A stretch of 64,000 nucleotides of DNA from Nannobrachium achirus. Its lineage: Eukaryota > Chordata > Actinopteri > Myctophiformes > Myctophidae. Positions 11,167 to 23,458 of the stretch are shown in pieces; position 1 is the first letter of the stretch, and each line of letters begins with the position of its first letter. The DNA is taken from assembly GCA_963921795.1 (NCBI GenBank), contig OY997642.1, positions 27,175,199 to 27,239,198 on the forward strand, read 5' to 3'. The position numbers and the translations under genes were made by a program. The notes beneath the pieces are model-generated. The model ran no database searches. It was not told the DNA's origin and saw only the letters and a list, made by a program, of their open reading frames with translations.

Positions 11167-12892
11167 ATGTGGGACAACCTTAACATGATCAGAGAGATGA
11201 TATCAGAGTGCCACAGGCCCGGCTTTTTTATTGTTGGTTTTGATCAAAAAAGGGCCTTCGATTTTATAAATCGTGAATATTTATGGAGTGTCCTAGCTAA
11301 ATATGGGTTTCCGCAGGACTTTATAAAAATAATAAAACTACTATTATGCTAAATCTCAGGTGGCGCTTAAAGTGAATGGATGTCCAATTATATAGAAATA
11401 CAGAAAGGTGTGAAGCAGGGCTGCCCTTTAAGTGCAGCGCTCTACGTTTTGGCCATCAGCCCATTATTAAATAGAATTAAGAATGATACAAGAATAGAAG
11501 GTAATTATTTCAATGGTACAGTTACCAAGGTGTCTGCATATGCGGACGATGTAACCACTTTTATTAAAAATCAAACAGAACTCCATCTCGTCAGAGAACA
11601 CTTTCACCTCTATGAACAGGCCGCAGGGGCCAAGTTGAACGAAGCCAAAACGGAATGCATTTGGATCGGAGAGGAAAGTGGGAGACCGGGCCTGCTCATG
11701 GAGGTGAAAGATGAAATGAAAATTCTGGGCATCTGTTTCAGTAACAAGGATTGTGTTAAAAAGAATTGGGACAGAAAAGTATTTGAAATAAAAGAAGAAG
11801 TGGATAAATGGAAAGTAAGAGACACAACTTATAGATCGAGAATTGGTATAATAAAAACCTTTATTCTATCTAAAATATTATTCTTATCAACTATATATCC
11901 GCCACCTGATTTATACATAAAACAAATCAATAGAATGTGTGTCCAGTTGACCTGGGGAAACAACAGGGAGGTAACCAAAAGAGCTCTGATGTACAAAAGC
12001 ACTTTAGAAGGAGGCCTTGGGGCAATGAATGTCGGCATTAAAATTGTGATTGCTTTTTGCAAGAACGTGACAACGGGCATTCTGTGTGGAGCACCATGGG
12101 TGGGAGAACCCCTGAAATGGAGGAAACAGAGAGGTAGAGGCCGATCCACCCTACCATATTATAAATTAGTATATGGAGATTTTATAGATAAATATACGAC
12201 TTTAAATATTAATTGGGGAACGCAGTCAAATAAAATAATATATAATAAATTAAGTGATTATCTATATGGGGGTTTTGTAACGTTCAAAGACCAATCTGTT
12301 GAACAAAGCAAAAAACGTATAAAGTCCCTAAATAGCGGCCTTGTCACCGGTTTCACACGAGATGTGATCTGGTACAATGTAATTATATTCTAATATATTG
12401 ACATGCCTATTTCTGACTTGTTTGTATGAATGTAAATGCTTTAAAAAAATGACTGTAAACTGCAAATTCACAATAAAGTTTATTTAAAAAGTTAACGGTA
12501 CACGGTCGGCTCCCTGTAAGGTGGGTGTGCTTTGTTAAGACCACAGAATGCCCGGTGCCTAACTGTACAGAGGTGGAGACAATAGGCCATATATTAATTG
12601 ATTGTAGAAGATCAAAGGAAGTATGGAGTAAAATGCGTGGCATTGGTGTCAGGGTACCCTGCCACTCTTGTACACCAATTATACTTGTTCAAAAGAAAAT
12701 GTTGATGTATATTGGCTGTGTATATGCATAACTATTTATAAAATATGGAAGACAAGATGTAAAATGTCAACTGACATCTCTGTGGACTCTGAAACGGTCT
12801 TTAAACAAATAAAAACGGAGCTGAAAAAGCGTAAAACAATGGACTTAAAAAGACTCTCCCCAAATTTAAATTGGGCAGCAATCACTTTATGA
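11167..12892 (+). pseudogene. LINE copy B ORF2: RT to C-terminus, broken
   Basis: Frames 11167-11352, 11380-12393, 12525-12731 and 12668-12892 together cover the RT palm (FIVGFDQKRAFDFINREYLW, KGVKQGCPLSAALY, AYADDVTTF) and the C-terminal cysteine motif. The breaks are an extra base near 11340, the insert at 12374-12490, and a deletion near 12665 where copies A and C read CHRDILYA. The central frame of 337 codons is intact. It lacks the endonuclease and everything upstream because of 5' truncation. Confidence 0.85.
12374..12490 (+). mobile_element. Small retroposed insert with AATAAA and A-rich end
   Basis: Compared with copies A and C, about 117 bp interrupt the LINE between GTGATCTGGT and GTTAACGGT. 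The insert is A/T-rich, carries CACAATAAAGTTTATTTAAAAA at its 3' end and has no reading frame. It looks like the 3' tip of another retroelement or a processed transcript. The source is not recognised. Confidence 0.5.
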
Positions 12893-13135
12893 TTTGTAAT
12901 ACTTGTTTAATGTATAGTTTATGCACTGTTACCTTTTAATGGAATTTATTTTTGAAGTGTATTTATCTTGTTTGTATACTTGAATGTTTTGTAACTTTGC
13001 GAACTTTATTGATTTAAATGCTCCTTTATTATGTATGCCCTGAATGACCTGAATTATTTTTGGAATGCTCCTTTATTATTATGCAAAGTTCTGAATAACT
13101 TGTAACTCTTTGAAAATTAAATAAAGATATTTTGA

Positions 13136-13501
<366 letters not shown>

Positions 13502-13530
13502 ACCGAATAGTCTGCTATTAAAAACAAAAC

Positions 13531-13546
13531 GGTCCTTTTAAGGACC
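13531..13546 (+). promoter_or_regulatory. Histone mRNA 3' stem-loop of H2B
   Basis: GGTCCTTTTAAGGACC forms a 6-bp stem with a TTTA loop, 29 bases after the H2B stop. A purine-rich GAGAGAG element follows at 13561, in the position of the U7-binding downstream element. This is the standard processing signal of replication-dependent histone mRNAs. Confidence 0.9.
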
Positions 13547-14210
13547 ACACATATTTTCAAGAGAGAGTTGATCCGATTACTAGCAAGAGTACTTAATGAA
13601 ACCTTACCACGGGGCCTTCTTTGCACATGATAAAAATACTAAACCTGTTATGTGTATATAATAGTGCTTAACATGTTAAGATCAAGGTAGATATGTAACT
13701 AACATGCTTTCCACACAGTGGACGATTTGATGGATATAAATAAATGGCCACATATATAGCATACAGGGGTTATTTTAATTCAGGATTGTGGCCGCTGTGA
13801 AACGGGTCCATGTAATGCGTATGAACTGGGACTTTATAGAAGCTTGTGAAAATGTAGGTTCATAAATGTCCTTTATGACGTGTTGTGAAGTGGATGAACT
13901 GGGACTTTATAGAAGCGTGTGAAAATGTAGGTTCATAAATGTCCTTTATGACGTGTTGTGAAGTGGATGGTTTCGTTCCTTACTTTATACATGAACAAAT
14001 AGTTATTCCTCCTGTTGCGCACCATAATATTGTATTTGAAGTCTGCTGAAACTACCCACATAGCCAGCCCTGTAAAGGGGATGTGCACAATCGCTATCGT
14101 AGCCTACCGTGTAAGCCCAGATCGCTATTATGCTGGAATTTACATTAGATACTAGCATGATGTTTTCCCCCCTAAATTATTAGAATTGACTCTTTGGTGA
14201 TTGGGTGGGT
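13547..14210. other. Histone intergenic spacer with 73-bp direct duplication
   Basis: No gene is seen. A 73-bp unit starting GAACTGGGACTTTATAGAAG occurs at 13823-13895 and again at 13896-13968 with only about one mismatch. The spacer separates convergent H2B and H2A 3' ends. A GGTGATTGG stretch just before 14211 is part of the H2A 3' region. Confidence 0.75.
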
Positions 14211-14226
14211 GGCTCTTAAAAGAGCC
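14211..14226 (-). promoter_or_regulatory. Histone mRNA 3' stem-loop of H2A
   Basis: On the minus strand the sequence reads GGCTCTTTTAAGAGCC, matching the canonical histone stem-loop. It lies 29 bases beyond the H2A stop codon. CACCAAAGAGTC follows downstream (14185-14196), a plausible histone downstream element. Confidence 0.93.
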
Positions 14227-14255
14227 TTTGTGGGGTTTGTTCAGGAGAATGTAGT

Positions 14256-14426
<171 letters not shown>

Positions 14427-14640
14427 TCACAACACACTTTGAAAAGTCACTACTAGAGAAATGCAGACATAACTTAGAAAATGCAGACATAACTGTTTAT
14501 TTACACAAAATGTGAATTAACGTTCATACCATAGAGAGGTTCATACTCAGCATTTCCTTAAAGCTACTACTGTCATACTTAAGGCAACGGGCCAATCAGA
14601 GGCAAGCGGAACGAGAGGGGCGTCTCCACTGGCCGAACCA

Positions 14641-15450
14641 CGTCGTTATTTTGAATCACGCGCAGGCAAGCAGCCCTCAGCCTCGTCATCTGCAAAGCAG
14701 CGATCAACAACGGCAGCCAGCGGGCAGGAGCCAGTCAACAAGCCCACGGTAAAACCCAGGAGCAGGAACCGGCGATCTGGCGCAGCTCCAGCGGACGAGG
14801 TGACGACGGCGCGGGCAGGGACAACGGGGACGGACGCAGCGGCGGCTGCGATCTCCGCGTCTATACCACCGGCGTCTCCAACAACTCTACCTGCAGCGGA
14901 GCATGGAGCGGGGGCGACGGCTCTATCATCACCAGCGCACCAGCGCATCACCAGCGTTCTGACTACCAACGGCAGTCAGGACACTGCCACGCAGGCCAGT
15001 CTTCCGAGTTACCAAGCACCAAACAACGTTACCCGGGACAGTCTGTTCGACATGCTACAAGAGCTAGAAACCAACGAAGGCCAGCACCATACTGTTGGCC
15101 TAGAAGAAGCCATTGACATGTTTTGCGGGCCAAAGGCTGAAGAGCTCCGCCGGCCGCGCGGCCCTGGCCAAGGTCCGCTGGCCTTCGCGCCGCTTGCAAT
15201 GTCGTGGACAATAACTGGGACATCTAACCATAAAACGAGCGCTCCCTTCATAGACAAGATTGCAAATCACTCGCTCGCGGCTGGCGTCTGGCTGGTACGC
15301 AAGAGCAGGGACACGTTATACCCTTCCTAATGCAGCATTCACCAGAACACTTTCCACCTTTGCCAGGCAAGAGGGAGAGGGCATCGCCTGACCACCAAAA
15401 CCACGGTAAAAAGCAAAAACATCAAGCATCGAAGAAGCCTTTTAAAATCT
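14641..15450 (+). pseudogene. LINE copy C ORF1 remnant
   Basis: An open frame runs from at least 14641 to 15330, rich in Ala, Thr, Ser and Arg, with a basic stretch (VKPRSRNRRSGAAP) and an acidic helix (LFDMLQELETNEGQHHTVG). A stop at 15330 is followed in another frame by HFPPLPGKRERASP and a lysine-rich tail ending in TGA near 15450, which resembles an ORF1 C-terminus. No CCHC knuckle is visible, so an internal deletion is likely. I place it as ORF1 by position, directly before the endonuclease. The true start was not found. Confidence 0.6.
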
Positions 15451-15494
15451 GATTATGATGATGTGCTTGCTTGCTGTAGGCCTACTATTCTCAA

Positions 15495-16923
15495 TGATGA
15501 ACTTTAATATAGCGACCATAAACGTCAGAGGGATACAGCAAGCAAGCACTAGACTAGAAAAATTGAATGTATTGAGACATTAGATCAGATATTATATTTA
15601 TACAAGAACTACGACTAAACACACTTAATGATGTATAGACCTATAATGTTAAAGAGTCCTGGTCCCATGGGGTGTCTGAATTTTCTATTGGTGGCGATAG
15701 CGCAGATGGCATTGGTATTCTGTTTAACACTAAACAAATAATTATTCAAAGAAAAAGGGAATTAATACCTGGCAGACTGCTCGTCCTGGACTGCATCCTA
15801 CGTAAGCAGAAAATGCGCCTTATTAACGTTTATGCAGCCCAGAGATACTGTGAAAAAATACAGCTTTTTAATAAATTAAGAGAAGTCATGCGGTGGTCAG
15901 TGTACAATCCTGGCCGGTGATTTTAATACAATCACTGACATAAAAGACAGAATACCAACTGCCCCTTTCAACCCTCTCAGAACCAATAAGTTGATGAAGG
16001 AAACTTTTGAGCTTTTTGAAATGAAAGACACGTATAGAGTAGAGTATTATATCCTGATGCCTCTGGCTATACGCGCTTTGATTCCAGGTACAAAACGCAC
16101 ATAGACAGAATATATGTCTTTAAAGAAAGGTGATGTCATACAAAACAGAGGCATGGGTGAACTCTGACCACCTCGCAGTCAGAGCCAATATTTGTTTTAA
16201 TAATATACCTAGAATAAATAATTGGAAATTGAATATTAACTGCTTATTAAACCCAGATATAATACAGTGTGTGAAATCCGAAATAAATAGAGTAAAGGAA
16301 TTAAGGGTGTTCACTGAATCCTATGTTGAATTATGGGAGGAAATGAAGAGGTGCTTAAAACGACTCCTCATTTTAAAGTGTACATTTTTAAACAAAGAAC
16401 GAAATATAGAATATAAAGAGTTGATGCAATCATATGTTGATTTAAAATGTGAAGGCGGCCCATTGGCTGAACCCGATGAAAAGAAATTGGAAGAAATTAA
16501 CGGCAAATTGTCGGGTTTTAATAATGAATACTTTAATGCAGCTAAAGTGCAAGCAGGATTCGTCATAGATGAGCCAGCAAATATACATAAGGTAATACAG
16601 AAATATAAAGAGAGACAAGACTTTAATTGCATCGACTCTTTGAGAGACAAACATGGTCAAATTGTAAGCAACGACGATCATTTTAAAGAAATGTATTGTG
16701 AAGTTGATGGTGGTTCACTGAACGCAGAGGCCTTTCTATCTGAGGTCAAAACAATTGATGGGGTGCACTTTAAAACTCTGCTTGGTGACATCACCAGCGC
16801 AGAAGTGTTAAAGGCGATCTCACTTTTAAACCGGGGCAAAGCAGCTGGCCCAGATGGCCTCCCCACTGAGCTATATCAGGCTTTTGCCAGCGACCTCTGT
16901 GATATCTTGGCCTCTGCTTTTAA
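15495..16923 (+). pseudogene. LINE copy C ORF2: endonuclease and RT start, frameshifted
   Basis: It begins with ATG at about 15499: MNFNIATINVRGIQQ, the N-terminal beta strand of an APE-type endonuclease. A stop follows after about 30 codons. 15672-15920 continues with SADGIGILFN and RLINVYAAQ. 15890-15920 encodes TILAGDFNTI (the GDFN motif). 16130-16923 is open for 260 codons with SDHLAV, the linker, and AGPDGLPTEL at the start of the RT. It reads to the TTAA at 16920, where the next element sits. Several indels make this part non-functional. Confidence 0.85.
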
Positions 16924-17548
16924 CACCTTCTAAGCCAAGGGGAGCCCCTTAATGTTAAAACCGTACTATATCGCACATCCCCCCAGGGACTCTCAGCCAC
17001 GTCGTACATTCCCGGACTTTGTCTTTAAAACCGGAATAAAAGCTTTTGATCCGAAAATCGGCGATCGTCTAACCTTCCCTAGTCACCACTCGTGCACTGA
17101 TAGCTCATGCAGACCGTGCATGAAGCAGAGGTGACGTCAGCGCCTCTCCTTCTCCAAGGCACCTTCCACCCATCCGTTTACTGTCTACACACTCGAGCTC
17201 CTCCTGCAGCCATGCTTGGGGCTATGCTAGCGAAACTTTTCAGTTCTGTTCTTCAGTCACACATGGACTATTTGCGGGGACATTTACGTGAAAGGATCGC
17301 GCACGCGAAACGCACGGGGACATCGACGATCGGCCAAAACCCCCATTCTATCCCAACGGAAATCGAGAAAATCATGGTGAGTTACTGGCCTGGGGGGAAA
17401 AAAAAAAGAAAAAACAGCGGCGCTGTTCAAGATGGAGGGGCTGCGGGGTCATGTTTATAAACATAATATTATGTCTCAGATCACAATACAATAATAGAAA
17501 TGTCACGGCTAATCTACCAACCACCATTCTATTTCGGACGTCAACGTG
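16924..17548. mobile_element. TTAA-site element, 625 bp, in LINE copy C
   Basis: TTAA at 16920-16923 and 17549-17552 flank the insert, and its removal restores GCTTTTAATGATGGAATTAAG as in copy A. The ends, CACCTTCTAAGCC and (reverse complement of the right end) CACGTTGACGTCC, match only partly, so the inverted repeat is weak. The inside has a 117-codon open frame (17107-17460) with ATCATGGTGAGT resembling a splice donor near 17371. I do not recognise its product. It is probably a non-autonomous piggyBac- or Kolobok-like element. Confidence 0.7.
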
Positions 17549-17755
17549 TTAATGATGGAATTAAGAAAGGCATGCACGATGGGTTTTATCAGGGTACCAT
17601 CTCTCTGATTTTTAAAAAAGGTGATGAAAATGAATTAAATAACTGGAGACAAATTACGATATCTAACATAGAATATAAGAGTTTTGCTAAAATAATAATG
17701 TTAAGATTAAACACAGTATTAAATAAAATAATTGAAAAAGAACAAACATGCGCTA
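17549..17755 (+). pseudogene. LINE copy C ORF2: RT fingers segment
   Basis: The frame covers GTISLIFKKGDENELNNW, RQITISNIEYKSFAKIIM and IEKEQTCAIKG, the conserved N-terminal RT motifs between the GPDG motif and the palm. It is bounded on both sides by TTAA insertions. Copy A has the same segment at 8985-9180. Confidence 0.85.
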
Positions 17756-17759
17756 TTAA

Positions 17760-20662
17760 AGGCATATTCAGGTTTAATGAAAATGTGGCTCCTCTCCAGC
17801 AGAGGGCGCGGGAGAGGAGTTTTTTGCCCCATCACAAGCACGCGCTTTGCCCAGCAGTTTCCTGTAATGGCGGCCAGATGTAAACAAACTGAAACAAACA
17901 AACTAACATCTTTACTCTATATAGCATGGATCGATTAAGCTCTACACATTCCAATCGGTAAGTGAAATAAAAAGTCATCTTTATTTACAAATGCAAACAT
18001 ATTTAGACATGTGACAATTACATTTAACTAACGCTACCGTATCGCTTGGCATGCGGCCGTGTTATAGTCATCCTACTGGCCTTACAGCTTTGGAAATGTT
18101 TATTTTTTTATTACACCATTATAATGTTCTCATTTTGATCACAAGACACAATTACTGAGTATCGGTAGGCCTACTTCTCCAGCTTTAGAATATGTATGAT
18201 ACTGATTTATACGAGACAGTCACTGGCATTTTATTAGTTCAGTAGTTTACAATCTAAGCATAATTATCAGCAGACTCAAAACTTGTATTTGGACCATCAT
18301 AACTACCCGAACCCTACGGTCCTTTTGATTACAGACCTGTTTGATCATTCAGGGCTAGCGCTCTGCCTCTCTGGTAAATAATACTGTCTGGTCAAATTAT
18401 GTCTGGGGCAAAAAATATATATTTTGACAGTATGTCCACACAAGCCAACATGACGACGACCCTGTATCTGGATTAATAACTTTGGAGCTGCTAAATGATC
18501 TATGCTGCGGGTCTAACGATAAATGAATAACACTGCAGTATTCAATAGACTGAGGCATTTATTATGACTGCTAATCTAATCATTCTTTACCCTTTTTTTC
18601 ATACAGGTACCTTGTTTCATCATCGCTGTTACTGTTGATCTGGATTGATCTTCGCTCGTGAAGAGCACAACAAGAAAGCATACTATGCTAACTAAAAGGC
18701 TTTTATTTTCTGAGCAGTCGTTACCATCACTAATGATCTGCATGAAAGACTGACATAACTGACATGATCTAAACATGATTAATAAAATGATGCTTTGATA
18801 TACATAAACTGTAATGTCTCGATTTCATTCTGATCTAGTCAATGGTAAATGTTTCAAAGTTATTTGAATGTGTTCTGACCTGAAAGCTTACAATGATGGG
18901 AAGTTGTAAACATTGTGAAAACGCTATATTGTTTGTTTCATACACTAAAGCATTTTGGTATGAAACCCCATTTAAATGCAATATCATATCGTTTAGCTGC
19001 ATAACATTTCTGGCATTTGTAATAAATAAAAATGTTTCAGGTTGACAAAACTTGTTTATTTAGGTAACGGTTTGCAGGTGAAAATGGGAAGTGGAGTGGA
19101 GTCTTGCATCTTCCAGACTGTAGAATAGCCTACCCTATTTGTGTGTATAGATTGCCTCATTATATATACATATATATTTTTCAATGTTTATTGGTGTCAT
19201 AATTGTAGTGTGATCGGATGTACAGCTGCTCTTCTTCAGACATCAAATTGGGGTCCCTGCCTGTATAGAAATAAAGGAGATGATGCTTAGATTAGATTTT
19301 CATGCAGAATAGATTTGCAGAATCTGTATATCTTGCATGTAGAAGTACATTTGAATTGGTGAGATTGGTTATGGTAGTAAGCAGACTAAAATATTGACAC
19401 AAAAGTAAATTTTACAATTAGACATAAAACAGTACAGTACAATACATTGATCTAATGGCCTAGTGCAGTGTTTCTCAAAGTTTTAGATTTCAAGGTCTCC
19501 CTTAATATCTGACAGTGTACAAATGGAACCAAATAAACCCTTCAGGGACCTAAGCATAACAATAGACCTGTAAGTAGCTAGGTGTTGAGCGACCCCCTCC
19601 AAACATCACAACAGCACCACTGGGACAACAATTAATGTTTTATATAATGCTCTAATATATAAACCAACAGAATAACGTTCAGATCTTTCTGGAATAACAA
19701 GCGTGGGTCTAACACATGCGGTGTTGATATCATAGAGGTATAAAATATAGGATGACTTGATAATATGGGCTATGTTGTGAATGTAGCCTACCTTGCGATG
19801 CTAACGTTCTGTAGATGTGTTTTACGTCAGCCGTCAATTGTGACTCACGTTGTGTTTATTCATGGCTGAAGCTATGGGCTGAAGTAACTTACAAGTATAA
19901 GTCTATTTGTATGTGTCCTTTGTGTGGACATTGGAATCATTTACAAGTTATAGACAAGACATATGTCTCATGTAATGGCCCCTGTTTATTAGATCAATGT
20001 ATTGTTTTTAGGGCGGATTCTCCCACAATGTGACTAACTTTAAAACGAAACTTTTTACAAGAAATATAGCCCAAAACCATTCAAAGATCCCAATGTGACA
20101 AACCCACCTAACAAACGTTTACTTAGGAAATAGATTGTTGCACTCTGACAATTATAAAATATTTCTTATTTACCTCCTTTCTTTGTTCAGCATCTCTCAG
20201 CCTGTTGTCCACATTCAACTTCCTGAAACTCTTCCCTTTGTAAAAAGTTAAACTGTGAGACACTAATCGATAAAAAACGAACGCGAAATAAAGTAAACAT
20301 ACAATCAGAGACTTGAAATAGAAAGAGTGAATTAAAATAGCAAGTTAAAGCAGTTAAAACGGCCGCGGAATGTAACGTACAGGCTCCAGTGGCAGTGTTT
20401 ACATAATGGAGGAACTGTGCACCCGCGCCTCACTAAGAGTGGACGCGCAGAGGAACAGACTAGAACGCGCACTGAGGCCATACTCTATCCTGATTGGTGG
20501 AGGTTTGGCTGGTCGCCTCTGAAAACAAAATCCAGCTAAGCTCGTAACACGGACCTTGGTGGAAGTCCTTATATGGTCAGCGCACATTATAGTCAGGAGG
20601 ATTAGTGGAAAATGTACACATTTTATTTTTATTTGAATGAATGCGCATTCCTGAATATACCT
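17760..20662. mobile_element. TTAA-site element, 2.9 kb, non-autonomous
   Basis: TTAA at 17756-17759 and 20663-20666 flank AGGCATATTCAGG and, reversed from the right end, AGGTATATTCAGG (12 of 13 match). Removing the insert rebuilds ATTAAAGGACGCGTAATG exactly as in copies A and B. The inside has no transposase: the longest frames are about 70 codons, including one with a CPLCGHWNH cysteine pair at 19815-20033. A hAT-like CAGTGTTTCTCAAAG stretch lies at 19465. Both edges carry CpG-rich promoter-like sequence (17790-17880, 20350-20500). The origin of the filler is unknown. Confidence 0.85.
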
Positions 20663-20702
20663 TTAAAGGACGCGTAATGTGGGACAACCTTAACATGATC
20701 AG

Positions 20703-21259
20703 TGTAATCAAGATTAAGTGTGATAACTTCACTATAGCAAGTTCTATCTCAACTTCTTCCTATTCTATGCCTAGGCCTGCCTGTAGTGGAGACCCAGAGC
20801 CTACTGACTGCACTGTGCTCAGTGCAATCTTATATATATTCTAATTATATAAGATAGGTCTCGATTCTATCTCTCAATGGACTTATCTCTAGTCCTTCTA
20901 AGTCGGTGAGCAATAAGCTCTCTTCTTCAATATACTTCAATTCTATTCTCCTAAAAGGTCGGTGTGAGTTTATCCTTATAAGTTCTAATCCGTCTCTATT
21001 GAGATCTAAATCAATTAGCCTTAATGGTTCTCGGTTCGCCTCTCTTGAGGAAATAGTCTTTCTCCTCTACCTTGGTATGTTCTAATAGTATACTAATAAT
21101 ACTTTTGAACTTAACTTAACTTACTATTGGAATCCTATTCTGAGGAACTTCGCTTAACTAGTAGTGATTCTAGTCTTTATAGGACTAATTATGATGTCAT
21201 ATGATGTCATTCTACAGTATGACATCATATTTCCTATTAGGTCTGATTCCTTGGTAACA
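20703..21259 (-). repeat. LTR of the gag-bearing element (minus strand)
   Basis: On the minus strand it starts TGTTACCAAGGAATCAGACC and ends CTTAATCTTGATTACA, so it has TG...CA ends. The sequence just before it on that strand is TTTCACGGGGCGAC, a poor polypurine tract. Without a second LTR for comparison the boundaries rest on the ends alone. Confidence 0.6.
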
Positions 21260-21317
21260 GTCGCCCCGTGAAATCACTTGGGGATTCCACTACATCTAAA
21301 AGTAATGAGACCTAATT

Positions 21318-23288
21318 CTATGTTGTTGTTCTATCTTGTAGAATATTGTGAAGTAAATGTAGCAAGGTGTGCCATGTATGTATGTACGGGTGTCTGTCTG
21401 AGTTGTCATAGGTTGTCATTGAGTCCTCCTTCTCGATGGTAGGGGAATAGGCTTCTGTTCTTAATCGCTGTTCACTTAAAGTTAAATGATGGAGTGAGGC
21501 TGTTCTGGATTGCTTTATGCAGTCGCCCCATATGGCTTTCTCAAGTAGCCGGCAGCTTCTTATGTTCTGATCATCCCAGAATCTTTCTTTCCACCAAATG
21601 CGTAGTAATATTACTTTAAGGTTCTTGGCATGGGGAAGGATAAATAGACAATGATGCGCAGTCAAGCGGTGGTGTAGTCGTTGATATGAATGTTGATGTG
21701 GTAATGGAGAACATTCTGTAATCTTAATTTTATCTGATTGTTCTGCTAGTGCTGAATAAAGGATCAATTGCATCGATTCATCTGTGATATTCGGATGTTG
21801 GCTATTCGTTTCAGTAGAGAGAGATCGACTTCTGAGAGAGTCCCCCCCCCCCTGCATAATCTGTACGTAGGTAGATTGTGCAGTTGTTCTAGAGAAGTCG
21901 TCTTTGAGATGTTGAATAGCATGTGAGGTCGGGAGACGGTCATCTTGGTAATAGGCTTGTGACTCTGCCACCGATGTATCTTGGCGTTGAGAGTTGTCAT
22001 TTAAACCATTTGACACAATGGACTGTTCTTGTGATGTCTCTTGTAGGTTGAACGTTGACTGCGATGGTTCTACAGAAGGTGAAATTATCATAACTGCATC
22101 TTGTTCGGAATCAATGATCTCTTCGACATGATCGTGTTGTAATAATGGAAGTCCTGTGAGCTCTTGTGGGACTTCAATAAGTCTGTCTTCTATGGGTTCA
22201 ACCGAGAGAGAGCTAATACTGATTATTGAACATGGAAATTGCGATAACTGCGGTGATGGGATTGACATTAGTTCAGGTGTCGATGTTGATACAGGGAGGT
22301 TATCTTTAACTTTCTGAACATTGTCTGATTCCTCTAGTTGAGTTGGATTGCACTCCAATGGGCTGGAATCTGGAATGGATGGTGTTGTACTTAGAAGCTC
22401 GAGGTGGCCATTGGGAAGACTGGAGTCGAGTGATTCTTCACATTCCTGTGTGACTTCCGCTTGTTGCTGTTCTCGAGTGCTTTGTGACTCTTTGGGTTTG
22501 GGGGCATTAAATGGGGACTGTACAGTTAATGGTGCTGCGTTCAAAGTTGGGTCTTCAATTGAGGATTGGTGATTGAGATTAAGACCTGTTGGATGTGAGT
22601 TGATTGTGGGTGATCCACGAGACAAATAGTGCTTGCTACCGTTCGTCCCCCCGTCTCGAGGAGACGTCCCACAATCAAGGCAATAATTTTGGGAGGGCTG
22701 TGTTGTCTTGCTGTTGCGAGATTTCCAACCTTGATGGTCGATGAAGTCAGCGAAATCACTAAGGTTAGGCTCTCTAGCGAATTGTCGGCGAATGGAAGAC
22801 TGCATCTCAATCCAACGCTGTCTCGCAGTGGAACGTAATTTATGATAGAGGACGTAGTATAGGGTAATAGATGTAAAACGGCCATCCGGTGTCCTTCCAA
22901 GTTGGGAGTTGGCACTCCGAAGAAAGCCGGAAAGCTCGGTATAGTCGGTGGACGTTCTGACGGAGGGCCAGGCTCGCGCTTGGTCCATAAAGGTCTGTTG
23001 GTAGTCGCCGTCATCGTCGCTATTGCTGTCATCGTTATCATAGCTAAGGCGAGTACTTTCAACGAGAGGTGGTCTCCGTTTCGTAGAAGTTGGCTTAACA
23101 TGGTTGGTGTGAGGATGAGAGCGTGTGGGTGGTGGTTGGGAAAGCTCTGCGTCATAAGACAGGTGAGGGTCACGGGATAGGGAAGGGATCGATACCCGCG
23201 ATCGTCTAGTGGTGGTGGTAGCCATGGAGCGCAATCTGGGGGATGATGCCTTAAAGAGGTCCCGTAAGCCTCGTATTTCATTTCGCAC
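21318..23288 (-). CDS. Gag-like protein, 656 codons, LTR element
   Basis: The longest open frame in the window. Upstream of its first Met, the other frames up to 23458 encode a charged helix (DTLRTDFDSRERDIDAQF), so the true start lies beyond the truncation and one frameshift occurred near 23300. The middle contains a folded-looking block, about residues 105-190 (ELSGFLRSANSQLG, LYYVLYHKLRSTARQRW, FADFIDHQGWKS), resembling a capsid-type helical domain. The rest is Ser/Pro/Gln-rich and acidic. No CCHC, protease or RT motif is seen. The gag assignment is inference from position in an LTR element and from composition. The C-terminal 100 residues (from LTAHHCLF) are unrecognised. Confidence 0.5.
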   Translation of the reverse strand: MRNEIRGLRDLFKASSPRLRSMATTTTRRSRVSIPSLSRDPHLSYDAELSQPPPTRSHPHTNHVKPTSTKRRPPLVESTRLSYDNDDSNSDDDGDYQQTFMDQARAWPSVRTSTDYTELSGFLRSANSQLGRTPDGRFTSITLYYVLYHKLRSTARQRWIEMQSSIRRQFAREPNLSDFADFIDHQGWKSRNSKTTQPSQNYCLDCGTSPRDGGTNGSKHYLSRGSPTINSHPTGLNLNHQSSIEDPTLNAAPLTVQSPFNAPKPKESQSTREQQQAEVTQECEESLDSSLPNGHLELLSTTPSIPDSSPLECNPTQLEESDNVQKVKDNLPVSTSTPELMSIPSPQLSQFPCSIISISSLSVEPIEDRLIEVPQELTGLPLLQHDHVEEIIDSEQDAVMIISPSVEPSQSTFNLQETSQEQSIVSNGLNDNSQRQDTSVAESQAYYQDDRLPTSHAIQHLKDDFSRTTAQSTYVQIMQGGGDSLRSRSLSTETNSQHPNITDESMQLILYSALAEQSDKIKITECSPLPHQHSYQRLHHRLTAHHCLFILPHAKNLKVILLRIWWKERFWDDQNIRSCRLLEKAIWGDCIKQSRTASLHHLTLSEQRLRTEAYSPTIEKEDSMTTYDNSDRHPYIHTWHTLLHLLHNILQDRTTT

Positions 23289-23458
23289 CTCACTCCGGAT
23301 CGCCTCTGAGTCGGCCTGGCTGCAAAATGCTTTTTCAGGTCTCGAGAGTCGGCTTTTGATGCCTCTCTCAGGTCTAGAAATTGAGCGTCAATATCACGCT
23401 CACGTGAATCAAAATCAGTTCGTAGGGTATCCAGATCACTTCTAAAGGTGTCTACCTT

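Larger units (their letters stand above)
20703..23458 (-). mobile_element. LTR element remnant with single gag-like ORF and 3' LTR
   Basis: On the minus strand it enters mid-ORF at 23458, runs through one long gag-like ORF (stop at 21318) and ends in a 557-bp LTR (21259 down to 20703). There is no 5' LTR and no pol between the ORF and the LTR. The LINE is interrupted at GATCAG / AGATGATATC with no target duplication, which fits deletion of the 5' end together with its flank. Absence of pol could be loss, or the element may have been gag-only from the start. Confidence 0.7.

Noticed and set aside
14646-14969. 107-codon minus-strand frame opposite LINE ORF1
   Set aside because: Antisense shadow of a GC-rich, Ala/Thr-rich coding stretch; no independent support.
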